From positions 301,497-365,496 of the forward strand of contig NZ_WQLV01000005.1 in NCBI RefSeq assembly GCF_009753675.1: DNA of 64,000 nt, in the 5' to 3' direction. The notes below the pieces were generated by a model. It saw nothing but the letters and a program-made list of their open reading frames with translations. It was not told the DNA's origin and made no database searches. Positions 32,682 through 42,003 of the stretch are shown here, piece after piece (within the stretch, counting starts at the first letter, position 1; each line of letters opens with the position of its first letter). The translations under genes were made by a program, and so were the position numbers. This stretch comes from Parasedimentitalea huanghaiensis (GTDB lineage: Bacteria; Pseudomonadota; Alphaproteobacteria; Rhodobacterales; Rhodobacteraceae).

Positions 32682-35582
32682 ATGACGAGCGCATCTCGGG
32701 TTGTGGCCGTCCTAGGCCCGACCAACACTGGCAAAACTCATTACGCGATCGAACGTATGTTGGGGCACCGCACCGGGGTAATCGGCTTGCCGTTGCGGCT
32801 GCTGGCGCGCGAGGTCTATGACAAAATCGTCGCGATCCGGGGCCCTTCGGTGGTGGCATTGCTGACGGGTGAAGAACGGATTGTGCCACCGCGTACAAAA
32901 TACTGGGTCTGCACCGTCGAATCGATGCCCGAAGGCATGGGGTGCGATTTTCTCGCCATTGACGAGATCCAGTTGTGCGCTGACCCAGAGCGGGGCCATG
33001 TCTTTACCAACCGGCTGTTGCGGGCCCGAGGATTGAACGAGACGCTGTTTATGGGCTCGGACACGATGCGTGGCCCTATCGCGGCGCTGGTGCCCGACGT
33101 GCAGTTTATGCACCGCGAGCGTATGTCCCAACTGGTGTACTCTGGATCTAAAAAGATAAGCCGGATGCCACCACGCAGCGCCGTTGTTGGGTTTTCTGTG
33201 GACAATGTTTATGCCATCGCCGAGTTGATCCGTCGTCAAAAAGGCGGCGCGGCGGTGGTGATGGGGGCGCTCAGTCCGCGCACCCGTAATGCGCAGGTTG
33301 AAATGTACCAGAATGGCGAAGTTGACTACCTCGTCGCCACCGATGCCATTGGCATGGGGCTGAACCTCGATATCGACCACGTTGCCTTTTCTTCGGTGAT
33401 CAAATTTGATGGCCAGCGCATGCGCCCACTGGCGCCGAACGAGTTGGCTCAGATTGCAGGTCGGGCTGGGCGCGGGATGAGCCATGGGAGCTTTGGTGTT
33501 ACCGGAGACGCGCGCCCGCTGGACGATCAGGTCGCGGGTTCGATCATGGATCATCAGTTTGATCCGCTTAAAAAGCTGAACTGGCGCTCGGCGAATCTGC
33601 AATTTGGCACGCCAGAGGCGCTTATCCGCTCATTGGAAGTCAGCCCGACAGGCGAGTATTTGGTCAAGGCGCGTGAGGCAGATGACCTGCGTACGTTGAA
33701 AATGTTGTCGCAAGACCCGCTGGTTACAGCCCGTGCCCGCTCTGGACCCGGCGTTAAGCTGCTCTGGGATGTCTGCAGAGTACCCGATTTTAGAGGGGTG
33801 TCACATGCCGAACACACCAATCTTTTAGGGCTTATTTTTGATCATTTGGTCGAACGAGGGGCGATCCCGGATGACTGGGTGGCCCGGCAGATCAAATTGA
33901 TTGACCGCACTGACGGCAATATCGATACTTTGTCCAAGCGGTTGGCCTTTATTCGTACGTGGACTTATGTTTCACAAAGGAAAGGATGGCTTCGTGACGA
34001 AAGTCATTGGCGTGGGCAAACCCGCGCTGTAGAAGACAGATTGTCGGACGCATTGCACGAGCGTCTGACTCAGCGATTTGTGGACCGGCGCACATCCGTG
34101 CTCTTGCGCCGGCTCAAACAGAAGGAGGCCCTCTTGGCCGAAGTGAATGATAAAGGTGATGTGACCGTCGAAGGTGAATTCGTCGGTCGGCTGGAAGGGT
34201 TCCGGTTCTCACCGGACAAAAGCGCACAGGGGGCCGAGGCAAAAGCTTTGAAATCTGCCTCAATGCAGGCTTTGGCGCCGCAGTTCCATCTGCGCGCGGA
34301 CCGCTTTTATAATGCACCCGATACCGAAATTGATTTTACCGAACAGGGGGGATTGATGTGGGGCGAACATGCTGTTGGCAAATTGACTGCTGGCGCCGAC
34401 CCATTGAACCCTACAATTACTGTTTTTGTGGACGATGCAGCGGGCGCTGATGTCGCCCAAAAAGTTGAACGCCGGCTACAGCATTTCATCAGCCGCAAGA
34501 TTGCTGCCCTGTTCGAACCCCTACAGAACCTGCAGAATGACTCTGAGCTGACCGGTCTGGCACGGGGCTTTGCCTTTCGCATGGTTGAAGGACTGGGCAT
34601 CCTGCCGCGTGCTGAAGTTGCACAAGAGGTCAAAGACCTGGACCAGGAATCGCGTGGCGCTCTGCGCAAGCACGGCATTCGGTTTGGCCAGTTCACCATT
34701 TTCATGCCCCTGTTGCTAAAGCCCGCACCGACGCGTCTGCGCCTGGTTTTGTGGTCGCTGGCGCAGGGCTTGCAGGAATTTCCCGAGGCACCGCCTCCGG
34801 GATTGGTCACTGTGCCTACGCCGGCCAACGCGCCCAAGGGCTATGATACCATGTGTGGCTACCGTGCTGCGGGTGAGCGATCCATTCGTATCGACATGCT
34901 GGAACGTCTGGCTGACATGCTGCGCGGCGAAGACAGCCGTGGTGGATTTGAGGCCAAGGCGGATATGCTGTCGATCACCGGTATGACGCTGGAACAGTTT
35001 GCAGATCTGATGACTGGTCTGGGCTATAAGGCTGAAAAAGGTGAGCGGGCAAAAGTGAAAGCCGTAGCTGCACCCGAACCTGTAGCGGCCAGTGGCTCTG
35101 ACGATGCAGCTGTAGTGAATACGGATGGCGACCAGTCTCCATCTGCGGAAACTGCCGCAACCGCCGAGGCGCCAGCCGAGGCAACTGAGACCACCGAGGC
35201 GGCAACCGAGGCCCCGAAAGCGGATGTTGCAGCAGAAGAAGCTGCCAATGCTGAAGCTGTTGAACCCGTAGTTTCAGACGTAGCTGAAGCTGCACCTGAA
35301 ATGGAACAGTTCTTTACCTTCACCTGGGGTCGCACCAATCGTCAGGGGGGCGGTCAACGTGGCCAGCGCCGTGAACAGAATGAAGGTGGTGGTGCAGGTC
35401 GCGGTGGTAAACCTCAGGGTAAAGGTCGTGGTGGCAAACCGCAGGGCAAAGGTGGCAAGAAGGGCGCGCGTTCTCAGCAGAACGCTAAAACCTTCTCATC
35501 TCGTCCTCCGAAGCCGGAAAAGAAGATCGATCCTGACAACCCCTTTGCGGCGGCGCTGATGGGGCTGAAGCAGGGCAAGTGA
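32682..35582 (+). CDS. Suv3-like superfamily 2 RNA helicase with Gly/Arg-rich tail
   Basis: A 966-aa ATP-dependent RNA helicase related to mitochondrial Suv3. Walker A GPTNTGKTHY (about 12-21), a DEIQ form of Walker B, and motif VI QIAGRAGRG near 262-270, with VATDAIGMGLN as motif V. After the core there is a long helical region, an acidic Ala/Glu linker (about 790-870) and a basic tail from about 885 with GRGGKPQGKG repeats, typical of RNA binding. It ends DPDNPFAAALMGLKQGK. The neighbour on the same transcript is an S4 RNA-binding protein, four bases after its stop, so both likely act on rRNA or ribosomes. Confidence 0.9.
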   Translation: MTSASRVVAVLGPTNTGKTHYAIERMLGHRTGVIGLPLRLLAREVYDKIVAIRGPSVVALLTGEERIVPPRTKYWVCTVESMPEGMGCDFLAIDEIQLCADPERGHVFTNRLLRARGLNETLFMGSDTMRGPIAALVPDVQFMHRERMSQLVYSGSKKISRMPPRSAVVGFSVDNVYAIAELIRRQKGGAAVVMGALSPRTRNAQVEMYQNGEVDYLVATDAIGMGLNLDIDHVAFSSVIKFDGQRMRPLAPNELAQIAGRAGRGMSHGSFGVTGDARPLDDQVAGSIMDHQFDPLKKLNWRSANLQFGTPEALIRSLEVSPTGEYLVKAREADDLRTLKMLSQDPLVTARARSGPGVKLLWDVCRVPDFRGVSHAEHTNLLGLIFDHLVERGAIPDDWVARQIKLIDRTDGNIDTLSKRLAFIRTWTYVSQRKGWLRDESHWRGQTRAVEDRLSDALHERLTQRFVDRRTSVLLRRLKQKEALLAEVNDKGDVTVEGEFVGRLEGFRFSPDKSAQGAEAKALKSASMQALAPQFHLRADRFYNAPDTEIDFTEQGGLMWGEHAVGKLTAGADPLNPTITVFVDDAAGADVAQKVERRLQHFISRKIAALFEPLQNLQNDSELTGLARGFAFRMVEGLGILPRAEVAQEVKDLDQESRGALRKHGIRFGQFTIFMPLLLKPAPTRLRLVLWSLAQGLQEFPEAPPPGLVTVPTPANAPKGYDTMCGYRAAGERSIRIDMLERLADMLRGEDSRGGFEAKADMLSITGMTLEQFADLMTGLGYKAEKGERAKVKAVAAPEPVAASGSDDAAVVNTDGDQSPSAETAATAEAPAEATETTEAATEAPKADVAAEEAANAEAVEPVVSDVAEAAPEMEQFFTFTWGRTNRQGGGQRGQRREQNEGGGAGRGGKPQGKGRGGKPQGKGGKKGARSQQNAKTFSSRPPKPEKKIDPDNPFAAALMGLKQGK

Positions 35583-35586
35583 TCTG

Positions 35587-35961
35587 ATGTCGGACGCGGC
35601 GCTTAAGATCCGAATTGACAAATGGCTGTGGCAGGCGCGGTTCTTCAAGACCCGTAGCCTGGCCAGCAAACAGATCAGTGCGGGTCATGTTCGCCTCAAC
35701 GGCACTAAAATCTCTAAGCCGGCGCAGATGGTTGCGCCGGACGATGTGCTAACCTTTACTCAGGGGCGGCAGGTCCGGGTGGTTCGCGTTCAGGCCATCG
35801 GCACGCGACGTGGACCTGCCCCTGAGGCTCAGGCGTTGTACTTTGATATGACTGAAAAGCGAACGGATGTTCCGCGCAACCCCAGCTTTGAGGGAAAAGG
35901 TCGGCCTGGTAAGAAAGATCGCCGCGCACTTGATCTTAGCCGCAAACATGACGTGTATTGA
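35587..35961 (+). CDS. S4-domain RNA-binding heat-shock protein 15-like
   Basis: S4 domain at the N-terminus (about 6-70: RIDKWLWQARFFKTRSLASKQISAGHVRLNG), with a basic C-terminal tail rich in Lys, Arg and Gly (PSFEGKGRPGKKDRRALD). This is the Hsp15/HslR pattern: recycling of stalled 50S subunits carrying peptidyl-tRNA. Start at 35587 lies four bases from the helicase stop, indicating one operon. Confidence 0.9.
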   Translation: MSDAALKIRIDKWLWQARFFKTRSLASKQISAGHVRLNGTKISKPAQMVAPDDVLTFTQGRQVRVVRVQAIGTRRGPAPEAQALYFDMTEKRTDVPRNPSFEGKGRPGKKDRRALDLSRKHDVY

Positions 35962-36024
35962 CATCTTGCAGTGTCGGCGGCTCTGATTTAGCTAGGCGAC
36001 AATCGACATTCGGGACCGAGCTTC

Positions 36025-36363
36025 ATGACCTACATCGTTACGGATAACTGTATCGCCTGCAAATACACCGACTGTGTCGAGGTATGTCCGGTGGATTGTT
36101 TTTACGAAGGCGAAAACTTTCTAGTGATTCATCCTGATGAATGTATCGATTGTGGTGTTTGCGAGCCGGAGTGCCCGGCTGATGCAATCCGCCCTGACAC
36201 AGAGCCAGACATGGACAAATGGGTCGAGTTTAACCGCAAGTATGCCGAATTGTGGCCGGTGATCATCTCCAAAAAAGACCCCATGCCTGGTGCCGAAGAA
36301 AAAGACGGTGAAACCGGTAAATTGGAGAAGTATTTCTCCGAAGCACCCGGCGAGGGCGGCTAA
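36025..36363 (+). CDS. fdxA: Seven-iron ferredoxin (FdxA type)
   Basis: A 112-aa 7Fe ferredoxin. The Cys pattern C-x2-C-x4-C-x3-C ([17 protein letters not shown]) and C-x2-C-x2-C-x3-C ([11 protein letters not shown] followed by PADAI) bind one 3Fe-4S and one 4Fe-4S cluster. The helical C-terminal tail after the second cluster is typical of this family. It shuttles low-potential electrons; the partner is unknown. It precedes carD by a long leader and is widely found with that gene in Rhodobacterales. Confidence 0.95.
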   Translation: MTYIVTDNCIACKYTDCVEVCPVDCFYEGENFLVIHPDECIDCGVCEPECPADAIRPDTEPDMDKWVEFNRKYAELWPVIISKKDPMPGAEEKDGETGKLEKYFSEAPGEGG

Positions 36364-36683
36364 AGCTCACCGCTACCGATTCGCTCCGCTTTGTGCTGGT
36401 GAGCCGTCAGAAAGCGTATTGCAGCGCTGAAGATACAAGTTTTCACCATCCTTTGTCGGTGCTTGGCTTTTGGTAAGGTGTTTTTTGTGCTATACTGATG
36501 GGGTAAATATACTCACCGACCGGTCTTCATCCCGATCGTGTGCCAATTTTGGTGCACATCTGGTTGGTTTTACCACGTCATAATCTGGGTTCTCAGGTCA
36601 CACTATGTGGCCCGTCCAGATTGAGTGTTTGGTGTGATCGGTTTTTGGCCCGTGCGGCCGATTGATAGTAAGGAAAGATCTGA
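36364..36683 (+). promoter_or_regulatory. carD leader region with candidate promoter
   Basis: Stem-loop GCTCACC (36365-36371) / GGTGAGC (36399-36405) follows fdxA. A candidate vegetative promoter has TTTGGT (36469-36474) and TATACT (36491-36496), 16 bases apart. This would leave a 5' UTR of about 180 nt before the carD start, with further imperfect inverted repeats around 36541-36560. No known riboswitch was recognised. Confidence 0.45.
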
Positions 36684-37205
36684 ATGAGTAAATCGAAGAA
36701 GCTCGACTTCCGCCCGAATGAGTTTGTGGTCTACCCGGCCCATGGCGTTGGCCAAATCATCTCAGTCGAAGAGCAGGAAGTAGCCGGCTTTGCGCTGGAG
36801 CTGTTCGTGATCACCTTTGAAAAGGACAAGATGACACTGCGGGTGCCAACCAACAAGGCAGTCGAAGTGGGCATGCGCTCGCTCAGCTCGCCAGATGTGA
36901 TTGCACATGCGATGAAGACCCTGAAAGGTAAGGCCAAGGTCAAACGTGCTATGTGGTCTCGCCGGGCTCAGGAATATGAGCAAAAAATCAACTCGGGTGA
37001 TCTGATTGCCATTGCCGAAGTGGTCCGCGACCTGCACCGCACCGATGATCAGCGCGAGCAAAGCTATTCCGAGCGTCAGCTGTATGAAGCTGCACTGGAG
37101 CGGCTAACGCGCGAAGTGGCTGCTGTTGCTGGCGGTGACGAGATCCTCGCCGCCAAACAGGTTGGTGATGTACTGGCATCCCGCGCACCTGCTGCTGCAG
37201 CCTGA
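36684..37205 (+). CDS. carD: CarD-family RNA polymerase-binding regulator
   Basis: CarD stabilises RNA polymerase open complexes in Alphaproteobacteria and controls rRNA and stress promoters. N-terminal Tudor-like RNA polymerase interaction domain (about 8-60: FRPNEFVVYPAHGVGQIISVEEQEVAGF), and a C-terminal helical DNA-binding part with WSRRAQEYEQKINSGDLIAIAEVVRDLHR. 173 aa is normal. GTAAGGAAAGATCTGA precedes the ATG. A strong terminator follows. Confidence 0.95.
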   Translation: MSKSKKLDFRPNEFVVYPAHGVGQIISVEEQEVAGFALELFVITFEKDKMTLRVPTNKAVEVGMRSLSSPDVIAHAMKTLKGKAKVKRAMWSRRAQEYEQKINSGDLIAIAEVVRDLHRTDDQREQSYSERQLYEAALERLTREVAAVAGGDEILAAKQVGDVLASRAPAAAA

Positions 37206-37224
37206 TAAACCGCTACCTTATTCT

Positions 37225-37259
37225 AAAAAGGGCCGTGCCGCGTGGTACGGCCCTTTTTG
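37225..37259 (+). terminator. Rho-independent terminator of carD
   Basis: AAAAAGGGCCGTGCC (37225-37239) pairs with GGTACGGCCCTTTTT (37244-37258), one wobble, four-base loop, ending in a T-run. Confidence 0.93.
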
Positions 37260-37328
37260 TATCTGGTCCTGCCTTTTGTGACGCCATAACATATCACCCT
37301 TAGAGGACGTCGGAAAACCGGAGCGCTG

Positions 37329-38102
37329 ATGGTCAAGCTCAAGAAAAGGTTGCGAGTTCTATATCGAGGCCGGTCCCATGCCGCAGTTCGGTTTCGCTAT
37401 GGGCTGATCGCGTTTGATGTCGTTACCATCCTGTTTTTTATTGCAACCGCACATATTGAACATGGCTTGGGCCTTGTCGGGCTAAGTGCTCTGGTCGGGG
37501 TGGTCATTGCCGTGGATCTTGCTGCGCGATTGTGGATCGACCCGGATCCCTGGGCTTTGTTGAAACGGATCTATTCGATCGCTGATGTCTTGGTCGTGTT
37601 GTCGTTGCTGTTGGATCCGTTTTTGGCAGGGAACCTGGCATTTCTGCGTATCCTGCGGTTGCTCAGGCTTATCCATTCCTATCATTTGGTCCGCGATCTG
37701 CGTCGTGACAGCCGGTTCTTCAGTGCCCATGAAGATGCGGTGATTGCCGCTATCAATTTGTTCGTGTTTGTTTTTGTGACGGCCACAGCCGTGTTGGTCT
37801 TCTTTATCGACAGCACAAGCACGCCAACGCCCTACATTGATGCGCTGTATTTTACTGTGGCCACACTGACGACTACTGGCTATGGCGATGTGACGCTGGA
37901 TACTGCGGTTGGTAAGCTGTTTTCCGTCTTTATTATGGCCGTTGGGGTCGCGCTTTTTGTACGGTTGGCACAGACGCTGTTTCACCCGCAAAAGGTGAAA
38001 CACACCTGTAAGGATTGCGGCCTTTTGCGCCATGACCTTGATGCGGTGCATTGCAAGCATTGTGGCAGTCTGATCAAGATCCGCACGCTGGGTGTGGAAT
38101 AG
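37329..38102 (+). CDS. Potassium channel of the voltage-gated type with C-terminal zinc ribbon
   Basis: A 257-aa membrane protein with about six helices (S1-S6-like). The pore helix/filter is TTTGYGDVTL (about 180-189), which selects K+. A charged segment FLRILRLLRLIHSYHLVRDLRR resembles a voltage-sensor helix S4 with arginines. After the last helix there is a zinc ribbon with CKDCG and, 16 residues on, CKHCG (about 221-245). The zinc ribbon is not usual in this channel group; it may bind metal and gate the channel. Confidence 0.88.
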   Translation: MVKLKKRLRVLYRGRSHAAVRFRYGLIAFDVVTILFFIATAHIEHGLGLVGLSALVGVVIAVDLAARLWIDPDPWALLKRIYSIADVLVVLSLLLDPFLAGNLAFLRILRLLRLIHSYHLVRDLRRDSRFFSAHEDAVIAAINLFVFVFVTATAVLVFFIDSTSTPTPYIDALYFTVATLTTTGYGDVTLDTAVGKLFSVFIMAVGVALFVRLAQTLFHPQKVKHTCKDCGLLRHDLDAVHCKHCGSLIKIRTLGVE

Positions 38103-38135
38103 TCGTTGTCTGGTCTAATCCTCCAACTAAGGCAG

Positions 38136-38888
38136 TTAGAGAACCAGGAGAAGCAGGAGTAACCCCGAGAGTTCAGCGAGCTGCTGGCTGGTGCCCAGCA
38201 CGTCCCCTGTTTGGCCGCCAATTTTCCTGTGGGCCAGAAAGGCAAGGCCAACAGTGGTTGCTGAGAGCATCGCAAAAAGCGCTATTGTGATACCGCCAAT
38301 CATCAGTGCCGAAAGAAAAGCGGCCAGTGAGATGCCTATGACGCAGGGAAAAACTTCAGGGCGTCCCACGGATTGGGAGAGCCCGGTTTTGCGGGCGTTC
38401 GGCAAAGCGACCATCAGAACCGGCATCGTTGCGCGGCTGAGCAGGGACAAGGCCAGAACTGGCCAAACACCAGCCATGGGTAGCAGTGCAGACAGGGCCA
38501 GCCAACGCAGCCCAAGTGACATGATCAGCGCCAGTACACCATAGGTGCCAATCTGGCTGTCCTTCATGATCTCTAACCGGCGTTCCGTTGTGAAGCCGCC
38601 CCAAAACCCATCAGCGGTGTCGGCCAACCCGTCTTCGTGCATGGCTCCGGTTAAAACAATTTGGATAACCAGCAACAGTCCGGCAGCGGCAGGCGCAGGC
38701 AGGCCTAACCAGAGGGCTAAGGCAGCTGTGGCGCAGGCGGGCAGGGTGATCGCCAGCCCGGCCAGTGGAAAGGCCCATGCGGCCCGAGCCTGCCGCTGAA
38801 ACCAGGGTTCGGGCAACTTGGGGAGCGGTAAGCGGGTCAGCAGAACCTGGGCCAGTGCAATATCCCGGATGATGTCGTTTTTTCGCAT
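38136..38888 (-). CDS. cobS: Adenosylcobinamide-GDP ribazoletransferase
   Basis: Last-step enzyme of B12 assembly; joins adenosylcobinamide-GDP and alpha-ribazole at the membrane. About six to seven helices; the family signature MHEDGLADTADGFWGG (about 81-96) with the acidic metal-binding residues is present, as is RLEIMKDSQIGTYGV. I set the start at 38888 (MRKNDIIRDIAL); 32 further upstream residues in the open frame look non-coding. Divergent from cobT, 99 bp apart. No B12-box riboswitch was found in the spacer. Confidence 0.95.
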   Translation of the reverse strand: MRKNDIIRDIALAQVLLTRLPLPKLPEPWFQRQARAAWAFPLAGLAITLPACATAALALWLGLPAPAAAGLLLVIQIVLTGAMHEDGLADTADGFWGGFTTERRLEIMKDSQIGTYGVLALIMSLGLRWLALSALLPMAGVWPVLALSLLSRATMPVLMVALPNARKTGLSQSVGRPEVFPCVIGISLAAFLSALMIGGITIALFAMLSATTVGLAFLAHRKIGGQTGDVLGTSQQLAELSGLLLLLLVL

Positions 38889-38987
38889 TTGCGGGCCTCT
38901 TGCGGGACTTGCGGTATGGTGTGCAGGGGTTAAACAGTCTGCATCCGCAATACCCGCGTCCCCCCCTTTGATGCAACGAGGCATTTT

Positions 38988-40004
38988 ATGCTACCAGAGC
39001 TGACCGATCTTGATCACTTCCGTTCCCTGCTTGCCCAGGCGCCAGCCGCTGACCCAGCGGCGCAGGCTGCTGCGGCTGAACGCAACGGCCAATTGACCAA
39101 ACCGCCCGGAGCGCTGGCGAGACTTGAGGATCTTGCGATCTGGTACGGTGGTTGGCGCGGAACAGGACGTCCAAGTATCGAAAACCCACAAGTGATTATA
39201 TTTGCCGGCAATCACGGCGTCACGGCTCAGGGCGTTTCTGCGTTCCCGGCTGAGGTTACCGCACAGATGGTGATCAACTTTGAACACGGTGGGGCAGCGA
39301 TCAATCAGTTGGCCAAGCTGGCCGGAGCACGGATGGATGTTCTGGCGCTGGAATTAGACCGACCAACCGGGGACTTCACTCAGGGTGTTGCAATGGAGGA
39401 CGGCGACTTGTTGGCAGCCCTGCAGGCCGGGTGGGGATCGGTCGATCCAAACGCCGATCTGTTGGTGGTTGGCGAGATGGGCATTGGTAACACTACCCCG
39501 GCGGCGGCACTGGCCTGTGTGTTGTTTGGCGGCGAGGCAGCTGACTGGACTGGTCGAGGCACCGGCGTTGACGATGCTGGTCTGGCGAACAAAACCCGTG
39601 TGGTGGCTGAAGGTGTCGCCTTGCATCAGGGCGAAATCAAAGATGGCGTGGATGCGTTGGGGTGTTTGGGGGGGCGTGAGATCGCCGCCATGGCAGGCGC
39701 AATTGCCGCTGCGCGCATGTTGCGTATCCCGGTCGTTTTGGATGGGTTTATTTGCTGTGCGGCCGCGGCCTGTCTGGCGCAAAGTTCAGATGGTGCATTG
39801 GATCACTGTGTTGCCGGCCATCAGAGCGCAGAGGGCGCGCATCCTGTGCTTCTGGCCAAGCTGGGGAAAGAGCCACTGCTGTCGCTGGGATTACGGCTTG
39901 GCGAAGGATCAGGCGCGGCATTGGCTATTCAGATCCTGAAGGGGGCAGTGGTCTGCCATAGCGGTATGGCAACCTTTGCCGAAGCTGGTGTCACTGACGG
40001 CTGA
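38988..40004 (+). CDS. cobT: Nicotinate-nucleotide--dimethylbenzimidazole phosphoribosyltransferase
   Basis: Makes alpha-ribazole 5'-phosphate for cobalamin. 338 aa, normal length. Visible signatures: [14 protein letters not shown] near the N-terminus, [33 protein letters not shown], and the C-terminal [18 protein letters not shown] with catalytic Glu in LGEGSGA. With cobS it completes the nucleotide loop. Start ATG at 38988, with CGAGG nine bases upstream. Confidence 0.96.
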   Translation: MLPELTDLDHFRSLLAQAPAADPAAQAAAAERNGQLTKPPGALARLEDLAIWYGGWRGTGRPSIENPQVIIFAGNHGVTAQGVSAFPAEVTAQMVINFEHGGAAINQLAKLAGARMDVLALELDRPTGDFTQGVAMEDGDLLAALQAGWGSVDPNADLLVVGEMGIGNTTPAAALACVLFGGEAADWTGRGTGVDDAGLANKTRVVAEGVALHQGEIKDGVDALGCLGGREIAAMAGAIAAARMLRIPVVLDGFICCAAAACLAQSSDGALDHCVAGHQSAEGAHPVLLAKLGKEPLLSLGLRLGEGSGAALAIQILKGAVVCHSGMATFAEAGVTDG

Positions 40005-40035
40005 TTGCCGTTTCCAAATTCAGAAACAGGCGCAG

Positions 40036-41925
40036 TTACGCCTGTTTCTGATCCTTCTGCTCGGCCAGTTCGAGCAGAGCTGTTTCCAGATCTTTCTCTA
40101 ACTCTCGCGCACGGGCGATATAGGCTTTGTTCAGACTGGAGGGAACGCCGGGCTTCCAGTAGTCGGCCAGATCGCGGACGGTCATCCGGTCATGGGCATA
40201 GAAGGTCTGTTCAGCCTGTGCAGCCTCGTATTCGCTGAGGCCGATGTTCTCAAGTACATAGCGCCCCGCACGCAGGGAACTGTCGAACACCTCGCGCACG
40301 ATGTCATTGGCGCCTGCCTTGTATAGCTCGAACACATGGGTGCGGTCGCGGGCGCGGGCGATGATATGTAAGTCGGGCCTAACTTTACGCACCTGACTGA
40401 TCATCTGGATCGTCTTCTTGGGATCATCCAGCGCCACCACCAGTACCCGCGCCTTGGCCAGACCTGCTGCTTTAAGAAGTTCAGGACGCGTTGGATCACC
40501 AAGGAAACCCTTGACCCCATAGCGCCGCATCAACTGGATCGCTTTCATATCGTAGTCCAGCACCACAGTTTTGATGCCACTGGCGCTAACCAGTCGGTTG
40601 ACGATCTGACCAAAGCGGCCGATGCCTGCGATGATAACGGGGCCTTCTTCGTCGATCTCATCTGGCTCTTGTTCAGTTTTGGCCTCTCCAAGCCGTTTAG
40701 AGAGAATATCGTAGGTGATGAACAGAAGGGGCGTGATCAGCATTGATAAGGCAACGATCAACAAGAGCTTTTCCGTCAGCGCAGGTGGGATGACGTCGAG
40801 TTGCCGTGAGAAGGACAACAGTACAAATCCAAATTCACCAGCCTGGGCCAACCCCAGAGTGAATAGCCAGCGATTGCGTCGCTTCAGGCCAAAGGCGCGG
40901 CCTACGAAGTACAAAATCGTGCCTTTGGCCAGGATCACCAGCAGCGCCAATCCGATCAAGTCAGCGGGATCGGCCAAAAACAGCTGGTAGTTTATGCCAG
41001 CGCCCACAGTGATAAAGAACAATCCCAACAACAAACCTTTGAAGGGGGTTAAATCGCTTTCCAGTTCATGCCGAAATTCAGAGTTGGCCAGTACGACGCC
41101 CGCCAGGAAAGCGCCAAGGGCAGGGGATAGCCCGACCAAAGTCATCAGAAATGAGATGCCCACAACAATCAGCAGGGCCAGTGCGGTGTACATTTCGCGC
41201 AGGTTGGCGGCGTGGATGTATCGAAAAACCGGACGGGTCAGATAGATGCCCGCCAGTACGATCATTCCAATCGCGCCGAGGGTCACCAATGTAACGGCCC
41301 ACCCGGGCAGGCCATCAACCAGTGACAGTCCGGGGCCGTGACCGGAGGCATGATCTGTCACGACGCTTGCTGCGCGCTTAATTGATCCGTCTTCATTGAT
41401 CTGCAGAACAGATTTTACGGCAAGCAATGGTAAGAAGGCCAGAATAGGGATGACTGCGATGTCCTGCGTCAGCAGCACAGAGAAGCTAGCCCGGCCACCA
41501 CCAGTCTGCATCAACCCCTTTTCTGACAGGGTTTGCAGCACGATAGCTGTCGAAGACAGGGAAAGGGCCAAGCCGATTGCGAGCGCAACTTGCCAGGTCT
41601 CGCCTGCAACCATGGCCGCCGCCATCAGCGCCAGTGTGCTGAGTAGAACTTGCAGCCCGCCCAAGCCTATCAGTTTGTGCCGCATAGCCCAAAGTGCGCG
41701 TGGCTCCAGCTCCAGACCGATCAGAAACAACATCATGACCACGCCAAATTCAGCAAAGTGTTGCAGGTCGCGCGTTTCCGAGCCAACCAGCCCAAGAACA
41801 GGGCCGATGATGATTCCGGCGGCCAGATAGCCCAATACAGATCCCAACCCAAGACGTGCGGCGATTGGGACGGCAATCACCGCCGCTGCAAGGTAAACAG
41901 AGGCTTGGTAAAGAAAGGTTTCCAT
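40036..41925 (-). CDS. Monovalent cation:proton antiporter (CPA2 / Kef type) with RCK domain
   Basis: A 629-aa inner-membrane cation/proton exchanger or K+ efflux system. About 12 helices in the first 400 residues (start LYQASVYLAAAVIAVPIAAR, then GSVLGYLAAGIIIGP with the GYLxAGxxxGP signature of this family). A cytoplasmic TrkA-N domain follows (about 440-560: VIIAGIGRFGQIVNRL, GxGxxG-type NAD-binding site). C-terminal coiled coil. I start at 41925 (METFLYQ); the open frame to 41985 adds 20 residues without a signal. No glutathione regulatory partner (KefF/G) is adjacent, so KefB/C assignment is not certain. Confidence 0.9.
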   Translation of the reverse strand: METFLYQASVYLAAAVIAVPIAARLGLGSVLGYLAAGIIIGPVLGLVGSETRDLQHFAEFGVVMMLFLIGLELEPRALWAMRHKLIGLGGLQVLLSTLALMAAAMVAGETWQVALAIGLALSLSSTAIVLQTLSEKGLMQTGGGRASFSVLLTQDIAVIPILAFLPLLAVKSVLQINEDGSIKRAASVVTDHASGHGPGLSLVDGLPGWAVTLVTLGAIGMIVLAGIYLTRPVFRYIHAANLREMYTALALLIVVGISFLMTLVGLSPALGAFLAGVVLANSEFRHELESDLTPFKGLLLGLFFITVGAGINYQLFLADPADLIGLALLVILAKGTILYFVGRAFGLKRRNRWLFTLGLAQAGEFGFVLLSFSRQLDVIPPALTEKLLLIVALSMLITPLLFITYDILSKRLGEAKTEQEPDEIDEEGPVIIAGIGRFGQIVNRLVSASGIKTVVLDYDMKAIQLMRRYGVKGFLGDPTRPELLKAAGLAKARVLVVALDDPKKTIQMISQVRKVRPDLHIIARARDRTHVFELYKAGANDIVREVFDSSLRAGRYVLENIGLSEYEAAQAEQTFYAHDRMTVRDLADYWKPGVPSSLNKAYIARARELEKDLETALLELAEQKDQKQA

Positions 41926-42003
41926 GTTGCTGGTATCGCAAGGCCCAGTGGCATTGGCAATGGGTTTGCCATCCAAGATTGCCAATCCTGGATGGCAAAA
42001 GAT

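Noticed and set aside
35395..35460. Tandem DNA repeat as a separate element
   Set aside because: It is the coding sequence of the GRGGKPQGKG repeats in the helicase tail.
38889..38987. Cobalamin riboswitch between cobS and cobT
   Set aside because: The spacer is only 99 bp and has no B12-box like sequence.
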